27,112 nt of DNA from Bacteroidales bacterium (GCA_004555425.1 SFID01000058.1:1-27112); one strand, 5' to 3'. Counted from the stretch's first letter, positions 1-8,447 are shown. Translations and numbers: made by a program. The notes: a model not told the origin generated them from the sequence alone.

Positions 1-48
1 CAAAAAAGAGGCTGTGTCAGTTACTTTTGACACAGCCTCTTGTTTTTG
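1..48. terminator. Strong intrinsic terminator hairpin
   Basis: A perfect 14-bp inverted repeat (6-19 with 28-41, arm AAGAGGCTGTGTCA) closes an 8-base loop. It is followed by GTTTTTG and preceded by CAAAAA, so it can stop transcription from either side. It probably ends a gene left of the window and shields the accessory operon that starts near 345. Confidence 0.85.
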
Positions 49-344
49 TTTTAGCGTGAAATTCAAAGAACCTGATTCAGTAAGCACCACAACCCTATCA
101 ATTAAAGAAGTTTCTTTAAGGTTGTTTGACTATCATACTTGTGATAAAAGCAGAAATAATACTTAACAAGAGTTGTACATGATGCTTTGCGCGGAAAAAG
201 TGGCAATATTGCATAAAAATCCGTACAAAGCGTATTTGCCGTACGCTTTACTTGATTATCACCAGAATTGAATCTTACGCAAAGTATTTTGTTGAATATT
301 CCTACTTTTGCTGCTATTTATTCAAACATCTCACATCGATATTG
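49..344. other. AT-rich intergenic region without a gene
   Basis: No convincing gene lies here. One visible structure is an 8-bp inverted repeat, AAAGCGTA at 227-234 with TACGCTTT at 242-249, and related CGCAAAG/CTTTGCG words lie nearby (about 184-190 and 279-285). This could be an operator for the XRE repressor downstream or part of an insertion boundary; the sequence alone does not decide. An open frame can be read from 268 into the XRE gene, but it starts upstream of the likely promoter. Confidence 0.45.
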
Positions 345-352
345 TATCTTTG
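345..352 (+). promoter_or_regulatory. Bacteroidetes -7 element (TATCTTTG) for the XRE-AlbA-primase operon
   Basis: TATCTTTG matches the Bacteroidetes TAnnTTTG box. Transcription would begin around 357-360, about ten bases before the ATG at 370. No good TTTG is seen 19-20 bases upstream, so the -33 half is weak. The position supports the 370 start over an upstream in-frame start at 268. Confidence 0.6.
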
Positions 353-369
353 CAGAAATTATTAGTCTT

Positions 370-579
370 ATGGAAGATAAAGATTTCAATCGTATAAAGG
401 TTGTTCTCGTTGAGCACAAGAGAACAGCCCGATGGCTATCAGAAGCATTAGGCAAAGATCCTGCAACTGTCAGCAAGTGGTGTACCAACACTACACAACC
501 ATCACTTGGAACCCTATTCAAGATTTCAGAACTATTGCAAGTACCTGTACTGGAACTTATCAAGAAACAGAATATATAG
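370..579 (+). CDS. Small XRE/Cro-type helix-turn-helix regulator
   Basis: This 69-residue protein is essentially one HTH_3/XRE domain. Residues 19-37 (ARWLSEALGKDPATVSKWC) form the helix-turn-helix, followed by the usual TQPSLGTLFKISELLQVP stretch at about 42-59. ATG at 370 is chosen because a TATCTTTG promoter box lies at 345-352, inside the longer frame. The stop is only three bases before the next start at 583, so the gene is the first of an operon with the AlbA_2/ATPase gene and, further on, the primase-helicase gene. Small XRE proteins in this position usually repress their own operon, and that is the inferred role. The base composition is AT-richer than the housekeeping genes, which fits horizontal transfer. 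Fold assignment is secure; DNA target and partner are unknown. Confidence 0.9.
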   Translation: MEDKDFNRIKVVLVEHKRTARWLSEALGKDPATVSKWCTNTTQPSLGTLFKISELLQVPVLELIKKQNI

Positions 580-582
580 AAT

Positions 583-2241
583 ATGACCGAACAAGAATTA
601 CAACAATATCTGCTTTCCAAATATCCAAAAGAAAATGAGGAGTGTGAATGGAAAGAGTTCAAGAACATGAAGAATGACTTCAACGGCAAAGAGAAGGATG
701 ATGTCATTTCTTATGTTTCCGCCTTGTCGAATATGGAAGGCGGACATTTGGTTATCGGTGTTGTTGACAATACTTTGGAGATTGTCGGTACTAACACATA
801 CAACTACGACAGGCAAAAAGCAAAGCTCAGAATGACAGATTTGTGCGCCAACTTACCATCTGAAGGATTGCTGGTTGAAGAATTCATCACGGACGACTCG
901 CACAAGACGGTATGGGTAATTCATATTCCAAAACACATGAAGCGTCGTCCTGTATATGCACATAGCAAGGCATGGCAGAGATTGGACGATTCGTTGGTGG
1001 AATTGACAGATTCTCGCCTTAATGTAATACTTGACGAGCAAGATTCCGCATACGATTGGACAGCACAAGCCATCAAGGATGCTACGATAGACGACCTTGA
1101 CTCCGATGCCATCATGCTTGCTCGCGAAGGCTATAAGCAACGCTATCCAAAGTTTGCAAAGGAGTGTGACTCTTGGAGTGATGAAGTGTTTCTTGACAAA
1201 GCGTGTTTGACCATAGACAGAAAGATTACGAAAGCCACACTATTACTTGTCGGCAAAGAGGAAAAAGCACATAAACTCAATCACATTGCGCAGATTGTAT
1301 GGAAATGCTTTCAAGACGGAAAAACCTTTGGTGACATCTACACTATACCATTCATACGGACCACGAGTGAGTTGCTGAACAGAATAAGGAATTATCGCTT
1401 CAAGATTTACCCGAAGAACTCGCTTATCCCAGCCGAGGTGTGGAAATATGACACAGAGAGCATCCTTGAAGGCCTTCATAATTCAATAGCTCATCAAAGG
1501 TACGAAAGCGACGCACGAATCATTGTTACGGAAGACAAAGACAAACTGACGTTCCTAAATGACGGTTACTTCTTTGAAGGAGACTATAGACAATATATAA
1601 CTGGTGAGAAAACACCAAGGCACTATCGCAACCCAGCACTGGTAAAAGCTATGGTAAATATCAAGATGATTGATACCCAAGGTTATGGCATTCACAAGAT
1701 GTTTGTGAGCCAAAAGGAACGTTATCTACCAATGCCTGATTATGACAAATCAACAGCAACAGAAGTGGTCTTGACCTTGCCTGGTACAGTTATTGATGAG
1801 AATTATAGTCTCTTACTGTTAGAAAACAGAAATATGTCTCTTACAGATGCAGTTCTGTTAGACTCTGTACAAAAAGGCAAGCGCATATCGCCAGAAGCTA
1901 TTGCCATGCTCCGCAAGCGCAAACTGATAGAAGGTCGTTTACCACATATCTTCATAGCAAAGGATATTGCCCAAGTAACAGACCAAAAGATAGAATATTC
2001 CAAGCACAAGGGATTGGATGATAAAAAATGTGAGGCATTGTTGCTTGATTCGTTGAAGGATCATGGTTCGTTGACGAAACCTGAAATAGTGCGTCTGCTT
2101 TGGGATGTGCTGCCTGACCAGTTGGACGACAGACAGAAGAACAATAAATTGGATTATTTGCTTAAACGATTAAGGAAAGCAGGAAAAATATGGACTGAAA
2201 GAAATGAAGTTACTTCCGTATGGCACCTCACGGAAAAATAG
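583..2241 (+). CDS. AlbA_2 (Schlafen-type) domain protein with GHKL-like ATPase and winged-helix tail
   Basis: The 552-residue protein has the three-part layout of the AlbA_2 'ATP-binding / putative transcriptional regulator' family. Residues about 18-145 are the AlbA_2 domain (CEWKEFKN near 21-28, then NMEGGHLVIGVVD at 50-62). The middle holds a HATPase_c_4-like region with the N-box EGLHNSIAHQRY (296-307), FLNDG (324-328) and TQGYGIHKM (365-373). Residues about 480-550 look like a winged helix (LTKPEIVRLLW, then LDYLLKRLRKAGKI). Family members are usually seen as nucleic-acid-binding regulators or defence components; AlbA_2 is the bacterial relative of the Schlafen core. The gene begins 3 bases after the XRE stop and is followed by five TTCCGTGAGG-type repeats, the first overlapping its final codons. 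It could regulate the downstream primase-helicase or act with it as an effector. Domain calls are firm; the job is inference. Confidence 0.88.
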   Translation: MTEQELQQYLLSKYPKENEECEWKEFKNMKNDFNGKEKDDVISYVSALSNMEGGHLVIGVVDNTLEIVGTNTYNYDRQKAKLRMTDLCANLPSEGLLVEEFITDDSHKTVWVIHIPKHMKRRPVYAHSKAWQRLDDSLVELTDSRLNVILDEQDSAYDWTAQAIKDATIDDLDSDAIMLAREGYKQRYPKFAKECDSWSDEVFLDKACLTIDRKITKATLLLVGKEEKAHKLNHIAQIVWKCFQDGKTFGDIYTIPFIRTTSELLNRIRNYRFKIYPKNSLIPAEVWKYDTESILEGLHNSIAHQRYESDARIIVTEDKDKLTFLNDGYFFEGDYRQYITGEKTPRHYRNPALVKAMVNIKMIDTQGYGIHKMFVSQKERYLPMPDYDKSTATEVVLTLPGTVIDENYSLLLLENRNMSLTDAVLLDSVQKGKRISPEAIAMLRKRKLIEGRLPHIFIAKDIAQVTDQKIEYSKHKGLDDKKCEALLLDSLKDHGSLTKPEIVRLLWDVLPDQLDDRQKNNKLDYLLKRLRKAGKIWTERNEVTSVWHLTEK

Positions 2242-2385
2242 TTAAATTCCGTGAGGTTACAAGCACTTTTCCGTGAGGCATAAGCCAAGCCTACATATTT
2301 AATATGTATTTGTACTAACAATCAGTCTATTACAGTTACCATTAAGCTTACGGAAAATTTTTATTCCAGAAAAATTCCGTGAGGT
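2225..2385. repeat. Cluster of five TTCCGTGAGG repeats in both orientations, candidate operator or RNA-control region
   Basis: Copies of an 11-base motif lie at 2225-2235 (inverted, ACCTCACGGAA), 2247-2257 (TTCCGTGAGGT), 2268-2278 (TTTCCGTGAGG), 2347-2355 (inverted, CTTACGGAA, one mismatch) and 2375-2385 (TTCCGTGAGGT). The first pair makes an 11-bp hairpin across the AlbA_2 stop codon. The last pair makes a second, imperfect hairpin just before the helicase start at 2420. The AT-rich stretch between the clusters holds no gene and no convincing promoter. The pattern fits protein binding sites, or two RNA hairpins controlling expression of the downstream gene. Confidence 0.75.
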
Positions 2386-2419
2386 TTCCGCACATAAACC
2401 CTCAAAACAGACTCTTATT

Positions 2420-5317
2420 ATGGAAGATATTCAAGAGAAATACAACCATCTTCTCCAGCAGAATGAGGCTCTTCGTCAAGAAAACGAAGACTTGAAATTG
2501 CTTCTACATGCGCACGGCATTGAATATAAGCCCAAGCACGCAGAAGAGAAGGATGGTGTATATTCACCCTTTACCTTCCCATCTGTCAAACTTTCCATAG
2601 AGGAGCGTGTAACTCTTTTCCAATCCTTGTTCAAAGGTAGAGAAGATGTGTTTGCCCGAAGATGGTTCAGCAAGTCAACAGGGAATGCAGGTTATCAGCC
2701 TGTATGTGTCAACGAATGGAGACGGGGAGTATGCGATAAGAAGACATATAAATGTGCAGAATGCCCCAACCGTGACTTTGCACCATTGACATCCCAGGAT
2801 GTCTATCGTCATTTGGAAGGTAAGGATGAAAACTGCTGTGACGTGGTCGGACTTTATGCCATTATGCCTGACAATAAATGCTCTTTCCTATGTACGGACT
2901 TTGATGACAAGAGCTGTAAGTATGGCTATAAGGATGATGTTCTTGCTTTTGTGGGTGTATGTAGAGATTGGCAGATTCCATACGCAATTGAACGTTCTCG
3001 CTCTGGTAATGGTGCCCATATCTGGATATTCTTTGAAGAACCAGTACCCGCAATTAAAGCAAGGCGATTGGGAAATGCAATACTTACAGAGGCGATGAAT
3101 CGTGATGGACGAATGTCACTCAATTCATACGATCGCTTCTTTCCTAATCAAGACCGCATGCCAGAAGGGGGATTCGGCAATCTTGTCGCACTCCCTCTTC
3201 AAGGACAAGCTCGTAAGAACTTGAATAGTGTGTTTGTTGATGATGATTTTCTTGCATACAAAGACCAATGGACCTTTCTTTCTAATATAAGAAAATTAGG
3301 GCAGGATGATGTAGATAAACTACTGAACTTGCATGTCAGTGAGGAGTTTGGTGTTCTATCTACATCGAACGAGAGCAAACCATGGGTTACTCCTACACCA
3401 CAAAACATTACAAAAGCAGATTTCTATGCCACGCTGGAGATAGTCAAGGCTGACAAGATTTACATTCCACTAAAATCTGTTTCTGCAAAGGTCTTGAATC
3501 ACCTGAAGCGCATAGCAGCATTTAAGAATCCGGTGTTCTACAGTAAGCAGGCACTTAGGCTCTCAACATATTCTGTCCCACGTATCATCTCTTGTTTCGA
3601 TATTACCGACGAATACCTTGCTATGCCTCGTGGATGTGAAGATGCCATCCTATCATTTTTAAACGACAACAACGTAAAGTATAGTATTACAGACGAAACC
3701 AGTCACGGGAAAAAGATATCAGTAACATTTACAGGAAAGGAACGAGAAGAACAAACAGATGCCATCAACGCATTGCTTCCATATAGCAATGGTGTTTTAT
3801 ATGCAACTACAGCTTTTGGAAAAACCGTTACGGCTGCTGCAATTATTGCACGCAAGAAAGTAAACACACTCATTCTTGTTCACTCCAAGGCCTTGCTTGC
3901 ACAATGGCATGAACGCCTTACGGAATTTCTTGACATTGACTGTAAGGAACCAGAAGAACCAAAGAAACGTGGCCGCAGGAAGGTTTTCTCCCCGATAGGT
4001 CGCCTTGATTCTACAGGCAATTCCCTGCATGGAATTGTAGATATAGCCCTCATCCAATCTTGTTTGGGAGAGAACGGTGTAAAATCCTTCGTGCAAGATT
4101 ACGGACTGGTCATCGTTGACGAATGTCATCATGTATCGTCTATCACATTTGAGAATGTATTGAAGAATATAAAGGCTCACACGGTGTATGGTTTGACTGC
4201 AACACCAATTCGTAAGGACGGTCAACAGCCTATTATTTTCATGCAATGTGGTCCAATACGATTCTCAGCAGATGCTAAGAGCCAAATAACAAAACAGTCC
4301 TTTGACAGGTATCTCATTCCAAGATTCACAACATATCGGTCAATCACAGAAGAGAGGCAGACCATCACCGCGATGTACCAATCGCTTTCTGAAGACACTG
4401 TGCGAAATAATCTCATTGTGAATGACATTTGTAAAGCAGTTGACTCTGGACGCACACCAATCATCCTTACAAACAGAACCTCGCACGTGACCTTATTGGC
4501 AGAAAAACTAAAAACTACCATCCCAAACGTGATTACCTTGACAGGTTCTGGCTCAACAAAAGATAAACGAGAAGCCTTGCAGCGATTGCAGACAATCTCG
4601 CCATCGGAGCCATTAGTAATAGTGGCTACAGGCAAATATGTTGGAGAAGGCTTTGACTATCCTCGTTTGGACACGCTATTTCTTGCATTGCCAATCTCAT
4701 GGAAAGGGCTCGTCGCTCAGTATGCAGGACGACTGCATCGAGAGAATGAAGGGAAGAAGGATGTACGCATCTATGACTATATAGACATCCACGAACCAGT
4801 TTTCGACAGTATGTACAGAAAGCGGCTGAAAGGCTATGCGTCTATAGGTTATAAGACCATCATCAAAGGCCAACCAACACTATTTGACAATGTTAATGAC
4901 ATAGAGTTCTCAATAAACGAAGGTCAGATATTCAATGGTAAGACATACTTCCGGCCATACAAAACAGACCTCGGAACAGCCAAGCACTCCGTAGTGCTAT
5001 CCTCTCCCAAATTGTATAACGCAGAGCGAAATAGCCTTGTGGAATATTTAATGAATTTGTCAAGTCAAGGAATTGAAATACTCATCCTCACCCATACCGC
5101 CAACGAACAAACTGAATATCTGCAAAGAAAAGGATTATCCGTAAAGATTATCCCAACCTTGTCGCTATGCACGACTATTATAGACAAGACTATAGTATGG
5201 TATGGTGCAATCAATGCGCTTGGCTATAGTTCCGAAGAAGACAATGTGATAAAAGTCACGGATAATAACTTGGCAGACGAATTGACGAATGCACTTCTTT
5301 CCAGCAATTCTGCGTAA
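2420..5317 (+). CDS. TOTE-type AEP primase / SF2 helicase / PLD-like fusion protein
   Basis: A 965-residue multidomain protein. Residues 1-30 form a coiled coil. C96, C105, C112 and C115 look like a zinc-binding knuckle. The primase domain of the archaeo-eukaryotic type (the family labelled 'TOTE conflict system') shows the acidic motif TDFDD at 159-163 and SGNGAHIWIFF at 195-205 with the expected histidine (H200). The SF2 helicase follows: Walker A-like ATTAFGKT at 462-469, DECHH at 567-571, TATP at 593-596, GEGFDYP at 742-748 and QYAGRLHR at 767-774. Residues about 850-965 resemble a phospholipase D-like domain (IIDKTIVWYGAINALGYS, 920-937), but S915 and C917 occupy the places where an HxK is expected, so it is probably not an active nuclease. 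The gene is third in the XRE-AlbA_2 operon, AT-rich and next to repeats: a conflict or defence role is likely. Its stop lies 2 bases from the convergent tcdA. Confidence 0.9.
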   Translation: MEDIQEKYNHLLQQNEALRQENEDLKLLLHAHGIEYKPKHAEEKDGVYSPFTFPSVKLSIEERVTLFQSLFKGREDVFARRWFSKSTGNAGYQPVCVNEWRRGVCDKKTYKCAECPNRDFAPLTSQDVYRHLEGKDENCCDVVGLYAIMPDNKCSFLCTDFDDKSCKYGYKDDVLAFVGVCRDWQIPYAIERSRSGNGAHIWIFFEEPVPAIKARRLGNAILTEAMNRDGRMSLNSYDRFFPNQDRMPEGGFGNLVALPLQGQARKNLNSVFVDDDFLAYKDQWTFLSNIRKLGQDDVDKLLNLHVSEEFGVLSTSNESKPWVTPTPQNITKADFYATLEIVKADKIYIPLKSVSAKVLNHLKRIAAFKNPVFYSKQALRLSTYSVPRIISCFDITDEYLAMPRGCEDAILSFLNDNNVKYSITDETSHGKKISVTFTGKEREEQTDAINALLPYSNGVLYATTAFGKTVTAAAIIARKKVNTLILVHSKALLAQWHERLTEFLDIDCKEPEEPKKRGRRKVFSPIGRLDSTGNSLHGIVDIALIQSCLGENGVKSFVQDYGLVIVDECHHVSSITFENVLKNIKAHTVYGLTATPIRKDGQQPIIFMQCGPIRFSADAKSQITKQSFDRYLIPRFTTYRSITEERQTITAMYQSLSEDTVRNNLIVNDICKAVDSGRTPIILTNRTSHVTLLAEKLKTTIPNVITLTGSGSTKDKREALQRLQTISPSEPLVIVATGKYVGEGFDYPRLDTLFLALPISWKGLVAQYAGRLHRENEGKKDVRIYDYIDIHEPVFDSMYRKRLKGYASIGYKTIIKGQPTLFDNVNDIEFSINEGQIFNGKTYFRPYKTDLGTAKHSVVLSSPKLYNAERNSLVEYLMNLSSQGIEILILTHTANEQTEYLQRKGLSVKIIPTLSLCTTIIDKTIVWYGAINALGYSSEEDNVIKVTDNNLADELTNALLSSNSA

Positions 5318-5319
5318 AG

Positions 5320-6024
5320 TTACAGATGATTGAGAACCCAGGCGGCGAGGTAGTTGCCGAAGGTGGCTGGCATGAAACTGACGGTGCCGGCTGTGGTTTT
5401 CTTGTTGCGCTCGCCTTCTACGGTGAGCAGGGCGTTGCGGTCGGCCTGCTGGGTGCAGAAGACGACGGGGAGTTTGCGGCCTCGCAGACCTGCACGGGCC
5501 AGTCCGTTTCGCACACTCTTGCTCAGCCCGCAATGGTACGTCTGCCACAGGTCGGCATATTGTATGGCCGTGATGTCGGTTTTGGCTCCCGCCCCCATGG
5601 AGGCGATGACGGGCTGGCGGCGACGAATGCAGGAGGCTAGCAGAGCCACCTTGGGCTGAATGGTGTCGATGGCGTCAATGACGTATGCGTAGGGGGCTGC
5701 ATCGAGGAGGGCATCTACGCTCTCGGGCGTGAGGTATTCTTCGCGCAGGGTGAGTTGCACCTCGGGGTTGATGTCGCGAAAGCGTTCGGCAAGCACACTC
5801 ACCTTGCTGCGCCCTAGGGTGGAGTGGAGGGCTGGCAGTTGGCGGTTGATATTGGAGGGGCTCACGGTGTCGGCATCTACCAGTGTGAGATGGCCCACGC
5901 CGGCGCGGCACAACATTTCGGCGGCATAGGCTCCTACGCCGCCTGTGCCGACAACGAGCACGTGGGCACTGCGAATGCGCGCCATGCGTTCGTCACCATA
6001 TAATAAGGTAGTTCTGGAGTACAT
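5320..6024 (-). CDS. tcdA: tRNA threonylcarbamoyladenosine dehydratase (ThiF/E1-like)
   Basis: The 234-residue protein is an E1-like adenylating enzyme. It has the nucleotide-binding GTGGVG at 26-31, the LVDADTVSPSNINRQ stretch at about 48-62 and the TcdA/CsdL-type middle (ASMGAGAKTD, then SKSVRNGLARAG). TcdA uses ATP to turn the t6A at position 37 of ANN-reading tRNAs into its cyclic form, ct6A. It is somewhat shorter than the E. coli enzyme, as in other Bacteroidetes. It sits 100 bases downstream of the antiporter on the same strand, so the two may share a transcript. A tsaE homologue, acting earlier in t6A synthesis, lies on the other strand at 9455. The stop abuts the stop of the primase-helicase with no terminator between them. 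MoeB/ThiF is the alternative; the sequence favours TcdA. Confidence 0.88.
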   Translation of the reverse strand: MYSRTTLLYGDERMARIRSAHVLVVGTGGVGAYAAEMLCRAGVGHLTLVDADTVSPSNINRQLPALHSTLGRSKVSVLAERFRDINPEVQLTLREEYLTPESVDALLDAAPYAYVIDAIDTIQPKVALLASCIRRRQPVIASMGAGAKTDITAIQYADLWQTYHCGLSKSVRNGLARAGLRGRKLPVVFCTQQADRNALLTVEGERNKKTTAGTVSFMPATFGNYLAAWVLNHL

Positions 6025-6124
6025 ACGGTTTTTTCAATCGGTTGCTGCGCAACCATAGTTTCAACGGAATCAGGAATCAGGGAGCAGGGCCACCCAAATG
6101 AAAGCAGGTTGTGCTGCGAAATGG

Positions 6125-8176
6125 CTATCGGCCAGAAGGCAACACGACTGTGGGGCGCTGAAGAATGGAGGCCACCTGTGTGGGGAAGATAATCATCACG
6201 CTGCGGGCGGAGAAATAGCGTTCAATCTGTTCGGGGAGGTGGTCCATATATTTATGGCGCGAGAGGGTGCCGCGGCGAGCAGCGATGAACACAATCATGT
6301 GGCCCTGGTGCGTTTGGTGGGCAATGGAGATGAGGTCGTGCCACTCGGTGTAGACGTGCTGGTAGGCCGTGATGCTGTAGCGACGGCTATCCCAGTAGGC
6401 ATGGAGTTCGGCCAGTGTGCCGCGCCCACCATAGAGTTCCACGGGACAGCTCAGTTGCTCGGCCAACAGGGCCATACGGTCTGCCCAATGGTGGAAGCCC
6501 TGTTCGAACTCGGCCCGACGGGGTACGAGGATATGGATGCGGCGCACCGTATTGATGGGTATCTGCGCGCGATAGATGATGACCTGGCGCTCGGTGGAGG
6601 CCAGGAGGTCGGTGGAGAGTTTGCCGTAGAACGTATCGGTCAGTCGCGACTTTTGGTGAAGACCCAGCAGAAGGTCGGAGGCATTAAACTCCTTGAGCGT
6701 ATGGGATATGCCGCTGACCACGTTGACCGACCAGCGGCTGCGCGTAATCATACGCACATTGGCGGCCGAGGCGATGCCCACGGCGCGCTCCAGTTGCTTC
6801 ATGCCTTCTTCGCGGAGGTGCGGGTTGTCCTCGAGCACCACATTGAGGGCCGTCAGTGGAATGTTGCTGCCTGGTGTGCGAAGGACGAGGGCTGCGTTGA
6901 CAAGGGGAACGACCGTTTCGGGATTGCTCAGAGCCAGCAGGATGCGGTCCTCGCCCAGCGGCGAGGCATCGTCGCTCACGGCCTGGGCCGAACTTTGGGC
7001 CATGCGCCGCGAGGTGTGCTCGGTGATGAACGAACTGGCCACGCAGGATACGAGAATGAAGAGCATAGCGCCGTTGAGCACATCCTCATCAAGCAGATGG
7101 CTGCCATCGGGCAGGATGATGCGATAGCCCACGAGGACTACAGCCAAGGTGGCTGCCGCACGCGAATTGGTCAGGCCGAACATCAGTTGCCGCTCGGAGG
7201 GCTCCATTCGGAAAATCTTCTGCGTGGTGAAGGCGGCCAACCATTTGCTCGCACCGCCCACACCTATCATCACGGCTGCCACGAGGAAGGTGGAGGGATG
7301 CTCCACGAGGGCCACCACATTGATGAGCATACCCACACCAATCAGGAAATAGGGAATAAAAAGCGCATTGCCCACAAACTCAATATGATTCATCAAGGGC
7401 GAGGCGGGCGGGATGCTGCGGTTGAGCACAATACCCGCAAGGAATGCGCCGAGGATGCCTTCCATACCCACAAACTCCATCAGGCCGGCACCCAAGAATA
7501 CAAGTACGAGTACGAAGATGTACTGCACAACACCGTCGTCATAGCGGCGGAAAAACCAACGCGCCAAGCGCGGGAAAATCAGGATGATAAGTGCGCCCAG
7601 CACCGTCACACGGCCCAACAGCCATATCCATTCGTTGGGTCCTACATCCTCCTTGAACATACCGCCAACAACGGCCAGCACGAGCAGGGTCAATGTGTCG
7701 GCCACAATCGTGCCGCCCACGGCAATGCTCACGCACTTACGGCGCGACAGACCATAGCGCAGCACAATGGGATAGGACACCAGCGTATGGCTGGCATACA
7801 TGGCCGCCATCAATACGGCCGCGGCAATGCCGTAGCCCAAGAGGGTGGTGTTGGCTGCGAAACCTATGAGCATAGGGAGGGCAAAGCCGAGCAAACCGAG
7901 CGTCAAGGCGCGGCCTTGTATCTTCTTGACGTCCTGCATGTTCATCTCCAGAGAGGCTAGGAACATGATATAGTAAAGCCCCACCTTGCCAAAGAGTTCG
8001 AAACTCCCATCGCGGTCGAGGATATGAAAGCCGTGCGGACCTATCAGCACGCCCGCAAAAATCATCCCCACAATCGAGGGGATGCGCAGCCGTTCTAGCA
8101 ACATCGGCGCAAAGAGGATGATGCTCAGGACGACAAAGAAAATCCATGTCGGGTCGGTGATGGGCAGATAGGACAT
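6125..8176 (-). CDS. CPA2-family cation:proton antiporter with C-terminal USP-like domain
   Basis: The protein has 683 residues from the chosen ATG (MSYLPITDP). Residues about 10-400 form a Na+/H+ exchanger domain with many hydrophobic segments, including IPSIVGMIFAGVLIGP and LGAFLAGIVLNRS, which are typical of KefB/NapA-like transporters. Residues about 430-680 are soluble and resemble universal-stress-protein domains, which in related proteins bind nucleotides and may control transport. It should exchange K+ or Na+ for protons at the inner membrane. The frame opens 48 codons further upstream, but that stretch is charged and the ATG at 8176 begins right at the first membrane helix, so the shorter form is preferred. 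A palindrome at 8231-8249 lies in its leader. asd diverges from it. Substrate ion cannot be told. Confidence 0.9.
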   Translation of the reverse strand: MSYLPITDPTWIFFVVLSIILFAPMLLERLRIPSIVGMIFAGVLIGPHGFHILDRDGSFELFGKVGLYYIMFLASLEMNMQDVKKIQGRALTLGLLGFALPMLIGFAANTTLLGYGIAAAVLMAAMYASHTLVSYPIVLRYGLSRRKCVSIAVGGTIVADTLTLLVLAVVGGMFKEDVGPNEWIWLLGRVTVLGALIILIFPRLARWFFRRYDDGVVQYIFVLVLVFLGAGLMEFVGMEGILGAFLAGIVLNRSIPPASPLMNHIEFVGNALFIPYFLIGVGMLINVVALVEHPSTFLVAAVMIGVGGASKWLAAFTTQKIFRMEPSERQLMFGLTNSRAAATLAVVLVGYRIILPDGSHLLDEDVLNGAMLFILVSCVASSFITEHTSRRMAQSSAQAVSDDASPLGEDRILLALSNPETVVPLVNAALVLRTPGSNIPLTALNVVLEDNPHLREEGMKQLERAVGIASAANVRMITRSRWSVNVVSGISHTLKEFNASDLLLGLHQKSRLTDTFYGKLSTDLLASTERQVIIYRAQIPINTVRRIHILVPRRAEFEQGFHHWADRMALLAEQLSCPVELYGGRGTLAELHAYWDSRRYSITAYQHVYTEWHDLISIAHQTHQGHMIVFIAARRGTLSRHKYMDHLPEQIERYFSARSVMIIFPTQVASILQRPTVVLPSGR

Positions 8177-8230
8177 AGGGGATGCGTCTGATAATGATAG
8201 AACCTGGGATATCCTGAGGGAAATACAGCC

Positions 8231-8249
8231 GTATTCCTCGGAGGAATAC
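8231..8249. repeat. Palindrome in the antiporter upstream region
   Basis: GTATTCCTC and GAGGAATAC are perfect 9-bp arms around a single central G. It lies 55 bases before the antiporter start (minus strand). It could be an operator or a short RNA hairpin in the leader. Confidence 0.6.
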
Positions 8250-8348
8250 TTGCGTATTCGGCTGAGATATTTTTCTTCTAGGCCAGGTTTCCAAATGCAA
8301 AGGAACGAAAAAACCGCCAATCTCCCCTACTAATCCATTGGAAAGTTA

Positions 8349-8356
8349 TAATTTTG
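8349..8356 (+). promoter_or_regulatory. -7 element (TAATTTTG) of the asd promoter
   Basis: TAATTTTG fits the Bacteroidetes TAnnTTTG box and lies 92 bases before asd. No TTTG is seen at the ideal -33 spacing. The predicted start of the RNA near 8361-8363 places the palindrome at 8371-8397 in the leader. Confidence 0.65.
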
Positions 8357-8370
8357 CAACGTATTCGGGA

Positions 8371-8397
8371 GCCCCAGATATCGCGATATCCTGGGGC
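8371..8397. repeat. Near-perfect palindrome in the asd leader
   Basis: GCCCCA at one end and TGGGGC at the other enclose the perfect palindrome GATATCGCGATATC, with one extra C. It would fold as an RNA hairpin near the 5' end of the asd-tsaE transcript or act as a dimeric operator. No T-run follows, so it is not a plain terminator. Confidence 0.65.
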
Positions 8398-8447
8398 AAG
8401 CCCTATATCCACACTTTTAGAAAGAAACAACAAAACACTCAAGCACT

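Noticed and set aside
268..369. Upstream extension of the XRE gene
   Set aside because: The TATCTTTG promoter box lies inside it, and the extra residues are hydrophobic and unlike the XRE family.
6098..7960. A 620-codon plus-strand open frame
   Set aside because: It lies opposite the antiporter gene. Its product is a low-complexity His/Gly/Glu-rich string without domains, as expected of the antisense of a GC-rich gene.
8371..8397. Lysine riboswitch before asd
   Set aside because: The leader is under 90 bases and shows one palindrome, far smaller than the known lysine riboswitch.
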